Under the pieces are notes generated by a model. The model was not told where the DNA came from. It made no database searches and saw nothing but the letters and a program-made list of their open reading frames with translations. Of a stretch of DNA of 64,000 nucleotides, positions 20,478 through 28,994 are shown in pieces. Origin of the DNA: Rhodococcus sp. Z13 (GTDB lineage: Bacteria > Actinomycetota > Actinomycetes > Mycobacteriales > Mycobacteriaceae). The position numbers and the translations under genes are program-made. Within the stretch, counting starts at the first letter, position 1. Each line of letters begins with the position of its first letter. The DNA lies in contig NZ_CP107551.1 in the NCBI RefSeq assembly GCF_025837095.1, positions 2,214,352-2,278,351 on the forward strand. The letters run 5' to 3'.

Positions 20478-21056
20478 CTACAGGCCCAGAAGAACCTTGG
20501 CGACCTCGACGCCACCGGCCGGATCGAGCACGACCTGCGTGTCGCGGCCGCTCACCGTGATCGACACCGACGCCCGCGGCAACTCCACTCCGGTCGCGGT
20601 GACGGCGGTGCCGGGCATGTTGATCGGCATGCTGTGGGCGAAGCCGCCCACCGCCTCGATCCGCTCGTCCGGGATCGTGACGAGCCCGGTCTTCGCGGCG
20701 GTCGCGGAGGTCACCGTCTCGGGATCGATGGAGATCTCCACCGAGCGGATCCCCGCGGGCGACTCGCCCTCGGGGGCCTTCCACTCGCAGAACACCTTCG
20801 TCCGGTCGACGGTGCTGCCGGGGGACAGGACCAGGCCGTCGACGTAGGGGGCGATCGTGCCGCCGACGGCCTCGCAGGTGGGGAAACGCTCGGCGACGCT
20901 CACGAGATACGGGGACTCGGACGCGGTCGTGCTCGCGGATCCGACGTCGGCGGCATTGCGGATCTCGGGGTTCTCGTCGCCGGACGAACAACCGGCCAGG
21001 ATCAGGCCGCCGGCGAGAACGACGGGGACACTCTTGTGTATCGGGTTTTGTCGCAC
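20478..21056 (-). CDS. DUF3558-type lipoprotein (second of a tandem pair)
   Basis: This 192-residue lipoprotein has lipobox ILAGC followed by a Ser/Gly-rich linker. The mature domain matches its downstream neighbour motif for motif: PTCEAVGG, PYVDGLVLSPGSTVD, VFCEWKAPE, GIRSVEISI and C-terminal AKVLLGL. The two cysteines probably form a disulfide. The pair is separated by 70 bp and looks like a tandem duplication. The function is not known. Confidence 0.75.
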   Translation of the reverse strand: MRQNPIHKSVPVVLAGGLILAGCSSGDENPEIRNAADVGSASTTASESPYLVSVAERFPTCEAVGGTIAPYVDGLVLSPGSTVDRTKVFCEWKAPEGESPAGIRSVEISIDPETVTSATAAKTGLVTIPDERIEAVGGFAHSMPINMPGTAVTATGVELPRASVSITVSGRDTQVVLDPAGGVEVAKVLLGL

Positions 21057-21149
21057 GCGGGCATGATAGCGATTATGTCGGCCCGTCGGGCATCCGTCGT
21101 GACCAGGCGGAAAGACCGCGATTTTCGTTGTGGCGCGGCACCTTCGGGG

Positions 21150-22109
21150 TCAGTTCGCGGGCGTGCCGGAGGGTGTTTCCGCGGGCTCGCGCAGCACCGC
21201 GGGGGTGGGTTCGGCGAGCGGTTCGAGCGAGCCGTCCTTCTCCGCGCGGGTGAGCCGCGACCGCTTCCACGACACGGTCAGCAACGCCACCCACGCCGTG
21301 AGGATCAGGGCGTAGACCGCGGCGAGCCCACCGCCGGTCAGACCGGCCGCACCGGCGAGCTTGTGGGCGTTGGTCAGCACGATGACACCACCGACGCCCG
21401 TGCCCAGCAGCGTGGCGGGCACCCGGCTGACGAGCCAGGCCGCGACCGGCGCCGCGATCGCCCCGCCGAGGGCGAGGCCCGCGACGATGACGAGATTGCC
21501 GAGCGACTCGTGCCCGAGCCCGAACACGAAGCCCGCACTCGCGGCCAGGGCGACGAGGAACTCCGAGGCGCTCACCGACCCGATGACGGTGCGCGGGGCG
21601 GTCTTACCGCGGGAGAGCAGGGTGCTCGTGGTGATCGGGCCCCAGCCCCCGCCGCCGCTCGCGTCGATGAACCCACCGAAGAAGCCCAGCGGCGACAGGA
21701 ACTTCGCGGTGTGCGGGGAGGTGCGGGCGTGCGCGACCGCGGGCGGGCGCACCGAGAACCGCAGCGCCACGTACACCCCGATGGCCAGCAGGATCCCGGC
21801 CGTCACCGGTTCGGCGGCCTTCGTCGACAGCCCGGACAGCACCGTCGCACCGAGGAACGCGCCGATCGCACCCGGCACGCCCAGCCGCAGCACGACCTTC
21901 CAGTCGATGTTGCGGAACCGCCAGTGCGACGCGCCGGACACGAGAGTCGTGCCGACCTCGGCGAGGTGCACCGCGGCGCTCGCGTGCGCCGGACCCACCC
22001 CGCTGAACAGCAGCAGGGTGGTGGCGGTGACCCCGAAGGCCATGCCGAGGGCGCCGTCGACGAGCTGGGCGCCGACGCCGACGAGGGTGAAGACGAGCAG
22101 ATTCAACAT
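21150..22109 (-). CDS. TauE/SafE-family sulfite/sulfonate-type exporter
   Basis: This 319-residue permease has eight to nine hydrophobic helices. The two inverted TauE repeats are visible as GVGAQLVDGALGMAFGVTATTLLL at the N-terminus and GFFGGFIDASGGGGWGPITTSTLL in the middle. Family members move sulfite, sulfoacetate, sulfolactate or other anions. The start codon at 22109 has a weak CGGAG site. A cysteine-rich leader ORF and compact hairpin lie just upstream, which supports a role in sulfur metabolism controlled by cysteine supply. Confidence 0.85.
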   Translation of the reverse strand: MLNLLVFTLVGVGAQLVDGALGMAFGVTATTLLLFSGVGPAHASAAVHLAEVGTTLVSGASHWRFRNIDWKVVLRLGVPGAIGAFLGATVLSGLSTKAAEPVTAGILLAIGVYVALRFSVRPPAVAHARTSPHTAKFLSPLGFFGGFIDASGGGGWGPITTSTLLSRGKTAPRTVIGSVSASEFLVALAASAGFVFGLGHESLGNLVIVAGLALGGAIAAPVAAWLVSRVPATLLGTGVGGVIVLTNAHKLAGAAGLTGGGLAAVYALILTAWVALLTVSWKRSRLTRAEKDGSLEPLAEPTPAVLREPAETPSGTPAN

Positions 22110-22150
22110 GCAGTGCTCCGAAAGCTGGAAGTACCCGGGGAAGACGGACG

Positions 22151-22164
22151 AGCGCCGAAGCGCT
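22151..22164 (-). promoter_or_regulatory. UUCG-loop hairpin between leader peptide and exporter
   Basis: On the transcribed strand AGCGC-UUCG-GCGCU forms a short, very stable tetraloop hairpin whose first base is the last base of the leader peptide's stop codon. No U-run follows, so it is not a classical terminator. It could pause ribosomes or polymerase, or belong to an attenuation switch. Confidence 0.5.
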
Positions 22165-22280
22165 CAGCAACACTCCGGGGTACGACACAGGCAGTCGAAG
22201 CAGGCGCCGCGACGGGTGGGCCAGAAGGACATCAGCGCGAGGCGAGAGGCCGGAGCCGTCTCGAAGCCCGTCGCGTGCAT
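22164..22280 (-). CDS. Cysteine-rich leader peptide upstream of tauE-type gene
   Basis: This 38-residue ORF starts at 22280 behind an AAGGA site and ends RGACFDCLCRTPECC-stop: five cysteines in the last 11 codons, two of them right before the stop. The arrangement matches actinobacterial cysteine-responsive upstream ORFs, in which ribosome stalling or release at Cys codons controls a downstream sulfur gene. The exporter start is 54 bp beyond the stop. A shorter in-frame start at 22232 lacks a ribosome-binding site. Too short for family assignment; the call rests on position, RBS and composition. Confidence 0.65.
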   Translation of the reverse strand: MHATGFETAPASRLALMSFWPTRRGACFDCLCRTPECC

Positions 22281-22384
22281 GTCGTCGTCCTTGCTGTCGG
22301 TCGCGGTGGCGAATAAGAATCCGGTCGAGCATAACCCTGGTGCGGGCGCAGGGCACCTCAGGGGTGGACTCGCCCAGGGGGGGA

Positions 22385-23620
22385 TCAGGTCAGGCGCCGC
22401 ACCCCGATCTCGAAGCCCGCCGCGCGCAACCGGTCGGTGAGCACGTCCCCGAACGCGACCGCCGGGGTGAGCACCCCACCCCCGGCGTGCAATTCCGCGC
22501 CGCCGACCGCCAGCGACAGCGCCGACTCGGCAAGCATCACCGCGGTCGCCTTGTAACCCGGATCGCCCTTCGCCGCGAACCGCGCGGTGTAGCGCGCCCC
22601 GGATTCGGTCGTCGTGTACAGATCGGCGATGAAGAAGCCGTTCTCCCGGACCTTCTCGGACGGGCCCTCGCCGGGCTTCGGCAGCAGCCGGTCCAGCACG
22701 AACCGGGTGGGCGGGAACATCAGCCCGGCCGCGAGCGCAGCGGTACCGGCACCGACCAGACCGGCGAAGAGCGGCGACAGCGGCGACGACCCGACCCCGA
22801 CGACCTCGCGGTAGCGGAACCGCCGCCCGTACGCCCAGTCGCGCAGCGCGTTGCTGCGGCGCACGATCCGGGTGTTGTAGGTGGCCATGACGAACGGCGC
22901 GGTGCGGCCCTTCAGTTCGGGGGAGATCGCCTTGCCGTCGAGCATCACCAGATCGCTCTGGCGGCCGAGATCGGGTTCCTTCGACGGATCCGGCGACAGC
23001 GAATAGGGCCGGGCGGCGAGCCTGCGTGCGTCCGCGTCCTTGCGGACCACGTCGAGCTGCTGGCGCAGCGAGTCGATCGTGCCGCCGCTGACGCCGCCGC
23101 GGAAGGCACTGAGTACGAAGGTGGTGTCGAGGAGCGGCCCGGTGCCGTCGGCCGCCGCGGCCCGGTACAGGGCGTGGACCCCCAGATCGGAGGGGATCGA
23201 GTCGAACCCGCACGAGTGGACGATGCGGGCGCCGGTGCGGCGCGCGGTCTCGTCGAACCGGTCGATGCTCTCCCGGTGGAAGAGCACCTCACCGGTGAGG
23301 TCGACGTAGTCGGTGCCGGCCTCGGCGCAGGCCTGCACCAGCGGCATGCCGTAGCGGGCGTAGGGGCCGACGGTGGAGATCACCACGCGGGTGGACTCCG
23401 CCAGCGCGGTGAGGGAGGCGGGGTCGTCGGCGTCCGCCTCGGCGATCCGCCAGTCGACGCCGAGTTCGGCGGCGAGCTTCTCGAGTTTGCTGCGGGTGCG
23501 GCCCGCGAGCCCGACGGCCACACCGGCCGGGAGGTGCTCGGCGAGATAGGCGGCGGTGAGGCGGCCGACGAATCCGGTCGCGCCGTAGACGACGATGTCG
23601 AGATCCCGGGAGGCAGTCAT
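22385..23620 (-). CDS. Saccharopine-dehydrogenase-like / trans-acting enoyl reductase family protein
   Basis: This 411-residue protein starts with a Rossmann NAD(P)-binding motif (VVYGATGFVGRLTAAYLAE) and continues with LAGRTRSKLEKLAAELG and STVGPYARYGMPLVQACAEAGTDYVDLTGE, the signature of this family in mycobacteria and rhodococci. A hydrophobic stretch near residue 290 (AAGLMFPPTRFVLDRLLP) suggests membrane or lipid association. One mycobacterial member is the trans-acting enoyl reductase of phthiocerol synthesis, and most are uncharacterised. No polyketide genes are adjacent, so the substrate is open. Confidence 0.8.
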   Translation of the reverse strand: MTASRDLDIVVYGATGFVGRLTAAYLAEHLPAGVAVGLAGRTRSKLEKLAAELGVDWRIAEADADDPASLTALAESTRVVISTVGPYARYGMPLVQACAEAGTDYVDLTGEVLFHRESIDRFDETARRTGARIVHSCGFDSIPSDLGVHALYRAAAADGTGPLLDTTFVLSAFRGGVSGGTIDSLRQQLDVVRKDADARRLAARPYSLSPDPSKEPDLGRQSDLVMLDGKAISPELKGRTAPFVMATYNTRIVRRSNALRDWAYGRRFRYREVVGVGSSPLSPLFAGLVGAGTAALAAGLMFPPTRFVLDRLLPKPGEGPSEKVRENGFFIADLYTTTESGARYTARFAAKGDPGYKATAVMLAESALSLAVGGAELHAGGGVLTPAVAFGDVLTDRLRAAGFEIGVRRLT

Positions 23621-23633
23621 GGCCCCACCCTAC

Positions 23634-24026
23634 TCACGGGTAGCTGCCGGATGCGAGCTTCCTCACACGATCGGCCCGCTTCGCCCGGCGCCACACCCCG
23701 ACCCAGGAGACGACGACACACGCGGCGGCCAGTGCCCGCACGAGCCCGAGCGCCGATTCGGGATAGATCACCCCGGTCAGGTAGTGGTCGATGAAACCGT
23801 TCGGGTCCAGACCGGCCTGCCCGGCCGAGCGTCGCGCCCAGTTCTCCACATCGGTGAGCGGGCAGTCGAAGCCCACCAGGACCGACGCACCACCCCAGAG
23901 CACCGCGGCCACGTGCAGGACGATGGTGCGCGGCCACCGCCACGCCAGGAAACCACCGAACGCGACGTAGAGCACGAACAGCAGATGCACGCATGCCGTG
24001 AGGTCGGCGATCACCCGGAACGCCAT
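23634..24026 (-). CDS. DUF2784 small membrane protein
   Basis: This 130-residue protein has three to four hydrophobic helices. It carries the DUF2784 features: ACVHLLFVLYVAFGGFLAWRW at the N-terminus, then GFDCPLTDVENWARRSAG with the conserved CPLT-x-x-EN motif, and a Tyr-Pro near residue 95 before the last helix. The function is unknown. It lies 13 bp upstream of the enoyl-reductase-like gene on the same strand and may be cotranscribed with it. Confidence 0.8.
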   Translation of the reverse strand: MAFRVIADLTACVHLLFVLYVAFGGFLAWRWPRTIVLHVAAVLWGGASVLVGFDCPLTDVENWARRSAGQAGLDPNGFIDHYLTGVIYPESALGLVRALAAACVVVSWVGVWRRAKRADRVRKLASGSYP

Positions 24027-24066
24027 GTCCCCAGCGTAGATCGGAGGACCGGCGTGCGGGAGGACC

Positions 24067-24438
24067 CTAGTCCTCGGGCTTGATCACCAGCACCGGCACG
24101 GACGACTCGGTGATCAACCGCTGCACCGCCCGCTCCACCAGGAACTTGCCGGTCGCGGTGCGTCCCCGGCTGCCGATGACCACCCGTTCGGCGCCGCTGC
24201 GCTCGAGCAGCTGCACGGTGGTGCCCACCGGGTCGCCCTCGTGCACCTCCGAGAGCAGCTCCCAGCCGTTGTCCCCGGCCACCGCGGTCACCTGCTCCCG
24301 CACCGCCTCGGCCTCGCCGGGATCGTCGAGGGGGTGCAGCACCACCAGCGGCTGGTTCCGGTCGGCGGCCTCGCGCACGGCAGCCCGCAGTGCGACGCGC
24401 CCCTCCGGGGTATCGGCGTGAACGACAGCGACAGACAT
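24067..24438 (-). CDS. Universal stress protein (UspA family)
   Basis: This 123-residue single USP domain starts at 24438 behind a GAGGAGAG ribosome-binding site. The ATP-binding pattern G-x2-G-x9-G-(S/T) is only partly kept: VIGSRGRTATGKFLVERAVQRLI has the first glycines but a divergent third position, and the protein ends in the usual PVLVIKPED strand. Such proteins bind ATP or act as stress-linked dimers in the cytoplasm. It appears monocistronic. Confidence 0.85.
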   Translation of the reverse strand: MSVAVVHADTPEGRVALRAAVREAADRNQPLVVLHPLDDPGEAEAVREQVTAVAGDNGWELLSEVHEGDPVGTTVQLLERSGAERVVIGSRGRTATGKFLVERAVQRLITESSVPVLVIKPED

Positions 24439-24578
24439 GACTCTCCTCGAGCGGGAACCGACAACGGCGTCCATTATCTCCACCCCGGCGGGGTGGCGGC
24501 CACGCGCACGGGTGTGGAACCGGTCTCCACAGCGGGCGGCGTGTCGGCCCGGTCTCGCCGGACCGCTGCCGCACCGGA

Positions 24579-26048
24579 TCACCAGGGGACGCGGCGGTAG
24601 TCCTTGAGGAAGCAGCCGTACACGTCCACCCCGGCCTCGCCCTGCACGATCGGGTCGTAGACGCGGGCCGCGCCGTCGACGAGATCGAGCGGGGCGTGGA
24701 AGCCCTCCTCGGCCAGCCGCATCTTCGTGTGGTGCGGCCGCTCGTCGGTGATCCAGCCGGTGTCGACGGAGGTCATGAGGATGCCGTCGGTGAACATGTC
24801 CTCGGCGCTGGTACGGGTGAGCATGTTCAACGCCGCCTTGGCCATGTTGGTGTGCGGATGCCCGGCCCCCTTGTACCGGCGGCCCCCGAACTGTCCCTCC
24901 ATCGCGGAGACGTTGACGACGTACTTGCGGCGCGCCGGGGACGCGGCGAGCACCGGCCGCAGCCGGTTGACCAGGATGAACGGTGCCACCGAGTTGCACA
25001 GCTGCACCTCGAGCAGTTCGAGGGGCTCGACCTCGCCGACCGTCTGCACCCAGCTGTTGGTGTCCACCAGATCGGGCAGCAGCCCACCGGCGTCGACGGC
25101 CACCCCGGCGGCGATCCGCTCGGGCGTGGCCGACCCGGCGACCATCGCCAGGGAGGTCAGCGACTGCGCCGTCAGTTCCGCGGGCAGCGATCCCGCCAGC
25201 GCGGCGGGATGCGCGTCGGACGGCTTGCCGAAGGTGAGCACCTCCGGGCGCGGACCCGCGGGCAACGGATCGGCCTCGGCCTCGGCGAGCGCCGAATAGG
25301 CGCCGGGGGAGCGGCGCACCGTCTGGGCGGCGTTGTTGATGAGGATGTCGAGCGGGCCCTGCGCGGCGACGTCGTCGGCGAGCGCCACCACCTGTGCGGG
25401 ATCACGCAGGTCGATGCCGATGATCCGCAGCCGGTGCAGCCAGTCGGCGCTGTCCTCGAGGGCGGAGAACCGGCGGATCGCGTCATTCGGGAAACGGGTG
25501 GTGATGGTGGTGTGGGCGCCGTCGCGCAGCAGCCGCAACGCGATGTACATGCCGATCTTCGCGCGGCCGCCGGTGAGCAGGGCGCGCTTGCCCCGCAGGT
25601 CGGCGCGGGCGTCGCGCTTGGCGTGGTTCTCCTCCGCGCAGGACGGGCACAGCTGGTGGTAGAAGGCGTCCACCTGGGTGTACTTGTCCTTGCACACGTA
25701 GCAGTGCCGCGGACGCAACAGGGTGCCGGCGCTGGCCCCGCGGACGGTCGACACCAGCGGCAGCCCCGCGGTCTCGTCGTCGATGCGGGTGGGGGAGGCG
25801 GTGGCGGTGGCGGACAGCACTTCCCGGTCGGCGGCGACCCGCTGCTTGCGGGCCTCGTTGCGCCGCAGCCGCTTGAACTTCTTGAACATGTGGCCGACGG
25901 CGCGCTGGACGGTGATCGCATCCGGATGGTCGGCGTCGAGGCCGGCGGCCTGGTCGAGCACCCGCAGGCAGGTGGCGAGATCGTCGGGATCGATACGGGT
26001 GACGGTTGCGGTCTCGGCCGCGTGCGGGGTGTCGCTGTGGAGGTTCAT
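24579..26048 (-). CDS. SDR-like oxidoreductase with an N-terminal zinc finger and no catalytic tyrosine
   Basis: This is a 489-residue protein from the ATG at 26048 (MNLHSDTP), with a purine-rich site ahead. The N-terminal 120 residues are helical and basic. A zinc-finger-like segment CYVCKDKYTQ...LCPSCAEEN follows, and then a Rossmann SDR domain (LLTGGRAKIGMYIALRLL, ILINNAAQTV). The catalytic serine fits NVSAMEGQ, but at the YxxxK position the sequence is TNMAK, so the usual tyrosine is replaced by threonine. At about twice the size of a classical SDR, it may have a different chemistry or a binding role. It diverges from the small PLDc_N-like gene. Confidence 0.75.
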   Translation of the reverse strand: MNLHSDTPHAAETATVTRIDPDDLATCLRVLDQAAGLDADHPDAITVQRAVGHMFKKFKRLRRNEARKQRVAADREVLSATATASPTRIDDETAGLPLVSTVRGASAGTLLRPRHCYVCKDKYTQVDAFYHQLCPSCAEENHAKRDARADLRGKRALLTGGRAKIGMYIALRLLRDGAHTTITTRFPNDAIRRFSALEDSADWLHRLRIIGIDLRDPAQVVALADDVAAQGPLDILINNAAQTVRRSPGAYSALAEAEADPLPAGPRPEVLTFGKPSDAHPAALAGSLPAELTAQSLTSLAMVAGSATPERIAAGVAVDAGGLLPDLVDTNSWVQTVGEVEPLELLEVQLCNSVAPFILVNRLRPVLAASPARRKYVVNVSAMEGQFGGRRYKGAGHPHTNMAKAALNMLTRTSAEDMFTDGILMTSVDTGWITDERPHHTKMRLAEEGFHAPLDLVDGAARVYDPIVQGEAGVDVYGCFLKDYRRVPW

Positions 26049-26137
26049 CTGCCTTTTCCGGTGTGGTGCTGTATCCCCGATCGTATCGGGCATGATGAGC
26101 GTGTTCGTACGCCCCTGAGCTGTATGGAGGAACACAG

Positions 26138-26371
26138 ATGGCGAGTCCGCGCCTGCCCCGCAAGAAGAAGTTCTCCGAGATGAGCCGCCCCCAGCAGGTG
26201 TTCGTGGTCGTGCTCGCCGTCGTGCAGATCACGCTCGCCTCGGCTGCCTGGATCGATCTCGCGAAGCGCCCGGCCGACAAGGTCAACGGCAGCAAGGCGC
26301 GCTGGGCGCTGACGATCGCGGTGAACTTCGTCGGACCCATCCGGTACTTCCGTTCCGGCCGGCGCGACTGA
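26138..26371 (+). CDS. Small PLDc_N-type membrane protein
   Basis: This 77-residue protein has a basic N-terminus (RLPRKKKFSEM), one hydrophobic helix (VFVVVLAVVQITLASAAWIDLAKRP), and then a second (WALTIAVNFVGPIRYFRSGRRD) ending in the G-P-x-x-Y-F motif of the phospholipase D nuclease N-terminal domain family. These short proteins are membrane-anchored and of unknown role. It is divergent from the SDR gene and followed by a strong terminator hairpin. Confidence 0.7.
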   Translation: MASPRLPRKKKFSEMSRPQQVFVVVLAVVQITLASAAWIDLAKRPADKVNGSKARWALTIAVNFVGPIRYFRSGRRD

Positions 26372-26384
26372 GCCCCGACGAACA

Positions 26385-26419
26385 GAAGGCCCCGAACCGG
26401 AATCCGGTTCGGGGCCTTC
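26385..26419. terminator. Bidirectional intrinsic terminator (PLDc_N gene / first tRNA-Leu)
   Basis: GAAGGCCCCGAACCGGA is followed directly by its reverse complement through 26419, giving a 17-bp stem with almost no loop. It lies between the + strand small membrane protein gene and the - strand tRNA and could end transcription from both. Confidence 0.75.
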
Positions 26420-26430
26420 GTGTTTCGGAG

Positions 26431-26516
26431 TGTCCGAGGGGGGACTTGAACCCCCACGTCCGTTAATAGGACACTAGCACCTCAAGCTAGCGCGTCTGCC
26501 ATTCCGCCACTCGGAC
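26431..26516 (-). tRNA. tRNA-Leu (anticodon GAG), copy A
   Basis: It folds as a class II tRNA: acceptor stem GTCCGAG/CTCGGAC, D arm, anticodon stem CTAGC/GCTAG with loop TTGAGGT (anticodon GAG), a long variable arm (TGTCC...GGACG) and T arm GGGGG-TTCAAGT-CCCCC. The discriminator base is A and CCA is not encoded. It is identical to the copy 361 bp upstream. Confidence 0.95.
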
Positions 26517-26735
26517 CGACGCCCGCACGGGGCATGTCGGTAGAACCCGCTCCCGCGGGCGCTGAGAAAACAGTAGCGCATGGGGCGCCTGATTCCCAAA
26601 ACGCCACTTCAACCCCAGTTTCGGGGCCCGGCCGTCCACCCGCACCCCGTGGATCCACGCGTCTGTTCGTCGTCCGCTGCGCCCATCGCCGCAACGGACG
26701 ACGAGAATCGGAGCGACCGCCGCCGGAACGAGAAA

Positions 26736-26774
26736 CGACGAAGGCCCCGAACCAGAAGTTCGGGGCCTTCGTCG
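26736..26774. terminator. Intrinsic terminator after tRNA-Leu copy B
   Basis: A 17-base arm beginning CGACGAAGGCCCCG, a CAGAA loop and the full complement make a strong hairpin just 3' of the second tRNA on the minus strand. It is a near copy of the terminator at 26385-26419, which indicates that the tandem duplication included the terminator. Confidence 0.7.
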
Positions 26775-26791
26775 TCTGTCTCGACTCAGAG

Positions 26792-26877
26792 TGTCCGAGG
26801 GGGGACTTGAACCCCCACGTCCGTTAATAGGACACTAGCACCTCAAGCTAGCGCGTCTGCCATTCCGCCACTCGGAC
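26792..26877 (-). tRNA. tRNA-Leu (anticodon GAG), copy B
   Basis: It has the same sequence and fold as copy A, with GAG in the anticodon loop, a long variable arm and discriminator A. The upstream flank repeats the GC-rich segment and TAC-rich element seen before copy A. Each copy therefore seems to be its own promoter-tRNA-terminator unit. Confidence 0.95.
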
Positions 26878-27008
26878 CGAAGCCGTTCCCGCTCTCGCGG
26901 GCGCTGTGAAAGAGTAACCCACCGCGCCGCCGGACCCAAATCGCTGTCCTCACCTGCGGTGATCCGAACTCTCGTAGGCGTCGGGCGGGCGGTGGTAGAC
27001 ATACGGCC

Positions 27009-28361
27009 ATGGCCATACACACCAGCGCCCACCAGCCGTCCCGGGCCGAGGAGGAGGTCGTCGACCTCGTCTCCCGCCTCATCCGCTTCGACACCTCGAA
27101 CACCGGCGAACCCGACACCACCCGCGGTGAACGCGAGTGCGCCGAGTGGGTCGCCTCCCTGCTCGAGGAGGTCGGCTACGAGACCACCTACGTCGAATCC
27201 GGGGCGCCCGGCCGCGGCAACGTCTTCGCGCGCCTGCCCGGCGCCGACCCGCACCGCGGGGCGCTCATGCTCCACGGCCACCTCGACGTCGTGCCCGCCG
27301 AGGCCGCCGACTGGAGCGTGCACCCCTTCTCCGGCGCCGTCGAGAACGGCTACGTGTGGGGTCGCGGCGCGGTGGACATGAAGGACATGGTCGGCATGAT
27401 GATCGCCGTCGCCCGGTACTTCAAGGCCGAGAACATCGTGCCGCCCCGCGATCTGGTGTTCGCCTTCGTCGCCGACGAGGAGGCCGGCGGCAGGTACGGC
27501 TCGCAGTGGCTGGTGGAGAACCGCCCCGACCTGTTCGAGGGCGTCACCGAGGCCGTCGGCGAGGTCGGCGGGTTCTCCCTGACCGTGCCCCGCCCCGACG
27601 GCACCGAACGGCGCCTGTACATGGTCGAGACCGCCGAGAAGGGCATGGGCTGGATGCGGTTGACCGCCACCGGCGTGGCCGGGCACGGCTCGTTCCTGCA
27701 CGAGGACAACGCCGTCACCGTCCTGTCCCGCGCCGTCGCCCGCCTCGGCGCCCACACCTTCCCGCTCGTCGTCAACGATTCCGTCGCCGAGTTCCTCGCC
27801 GTGGTGAGCGAGGAGACCGGACTCGACTTCGATCCGGCCTCGCCCGACCTCGACGGTGCCCTCGCCAAACTCGGGTCGATCGCCCGCATCGTCGGCGCGA
27901 CCCTGCGCGACACCGCCAACCCCACGATGCTCGACGCCGGCTACAAGGCCAACGTCATCCCGCGCACCGCCCACGCCGTCGTCGACTGCCGCATCCTGCC
28001 CGGCCGGCTCGCCGAGTTCGAACGCACCGTGGACGAGCTGATCGGCCCGAACGTCACCCGCGAGTGGATCACCAGCCTCGACTCCTACGAGACCACCTTC
28101 GACGGCGATCTCGTGGACGCGATGAACGCGGCGATCCTCGCGCACGATCCCATCGGCCGCACCGTGCCCTACATGCTCTCCGCCGGCACCGACGCCAAGG
28201 CGTTCGCCAAGCTCGGCATCCGCTGCTTCGGTTTCGCGCCGCTGCAGCTGCCGCCCGAACTGGACTTCGCGGCCCTGTTCCACGGTGTCGACGAGCGGGT
28301 GCCCGTCTCGGCGCTGCGCTTCGGCACCCGTGTCATGGAACACTTCCTCCTGCACGCCTAG
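27009..28361 (+). CDS. M20-family metallopeptidase/amidohydrolase (Rv2141c-like)
   Basis: This 450-residue enzyme has the M20 di-zinc ligands in order: His in [11 protein letters not shown] (near residue 80), bridging Asp in [10 protein letters not shown], the general-base pair in FVADEEAGG and a C-terminal His in [11 protein letters not shown] dimerisation domain lies between (GKGMGWMR to [16 protein letters not shown]). It removes an acyl or aminoacyl group from a small amide or peptide, with unknown substrate. It begins a block whose order follows M. tuberculosis Rv2141c to Rv2130c. The PEBP gene follows 23 bp downstream. Confidence 0.88.
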   Translation: MAIHTSAHQPSRAEEEVVDLVSRLIRFDTSNTGEPDTTRGERECAEWVASLLEEVGYETTYVESGAPGRGNVFARLPGADPHRGALMLHGHLDVVPAEAADWSVHPFSGAVENGYVWGRGAVDMKDMVGMMIAVARYFKAENIVPPRDLVFAFVADEEAGGRYGSQWLVENRPDLFEGVTEAVGEVGGFSLTVPRPDGTERRLYMVETAEKGMGWMRLTATGVAGHGSFLHEDNAVTVLSRAVARLGAHTFPLVVNDSVAEFLAVVSEETGLDFDPASPDLDGALAKLGSIARIVGATLRDTANPTMLDAGYKANVIPRTAHAVVDCRILPGRLAEFERTVDELIGPNVTREWITSLDSYETTFDGDLVDAMNAAILAHDPIGRTVPYMLSAGTDAKAFAKLGIRCFGFAPLQLPPELDFAALFHGVDERVPVSALRFGTRVMEHFLLHA

Positions 28362-28384
28362 AAACGAATCACGGAAGGACCGGA

Positions 28385-28927
28385 ATGGCTTTCGATTACG
28401 ACCCGTACAGCTTCCTGCCCGAGCTGCCCACCTTCGAGGTCACCAGCACCGACTTCGCCGACGGCGAGGAGTGGAAGCTGCCCCAGGCCAGCGGCGCGTT
28501 CGGGATCCCCGGCGGCGGCGACGTCTCCCCGCAGCTGTCCTGGTCCGGCTTCCCCGCCGAGACCAAGAGCTTCGTGGTGACGATCTTCGACCCGGACGCC
28601 CCCACCGCCTCCGGGTTCTGGCACTGGGCCGTGGCGAACATCCCGGCGAGCGTCACCGAACTGCCCGCCGGTGCCGGCACCCCCGGCTCGGACGCACTGC
28701 CCGAGGGCACGGTGACCCTGCGTCACGACGGCGGTGACTTCGGGTTCATCGGCGCCGCCCCGCCGGCCGGCCACGGCCACCACCGCTACATCGTCGCGGT
28801 GCACGCCCTCGACGTCGAGAAGCTCGACGGGGTCACCCCGGACTCCACCCCGGCCTTCCTCGGCTTCAACGTCTTCGGACACGCCATCGCGCGCGGCCTG
28901 CTCACCGGCACCTACGAGGTCCGCTGA
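28385..28927 (+). CDS. YbhB/YbcL-type PEBP (Raf kinase inhibitor-like) protein
   Basis: This 180-residue protein starts at 28385 with a GGAAGGA site ahead. It has the PEBP anion-pocket motifs: [33 protein letters not shown], and [15 protein letters not shown] toward the end. Mycobacterial Rv2140c is the apparent orthologue and binds small phosphorylated ligands in crystal structures. No signal peptide is present, so it is cytoplasmic. A strong terminator follows. Confidence 0.9.
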   Translation: MAFDYDPYSFLPELPTFEVTSTDFADGEEWKLPQASGAFGIPGGGDVSPQLSWSGFPAETKSFVVTIFDPDAPTASGFWHWAVANIPASVTELPAGAGTPGSDALPEGTVTLRHDGGDFGFIGAAPPAGHGHHRYIVAVHALDVEKLDGVTPDSTPAFLGFNVFGHAIARGLLTGTYEVR

Positions 28928-28947
28928 CACACCGTCGCACGACGACG

Positions 28948-28982
28948 AACGGGGCCCGGGTCGCACAGACCCGGGCCCCGTT
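28948..28982. terminator. Bidirectional terminator between PEBP gene and pyrD
   Basis: AACGGGGCCCGGGTC, a five-base GCACA loop and its full complement form a 15-bp GC-rich stem in the gap between the convergent PEBP and pyrD genes. Confidence 0.75.
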
Positions 28983-28994
28983 GCGTGGGAACGA

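Noticed and set aside
26431-26877. tRNA-Leu as an integration site of a mobile element
   Set aside because: Flanks contain core genes on both sides, there is no integrase, and the repeat is a full duplicated tRNA unit rather than a partial 3' end.
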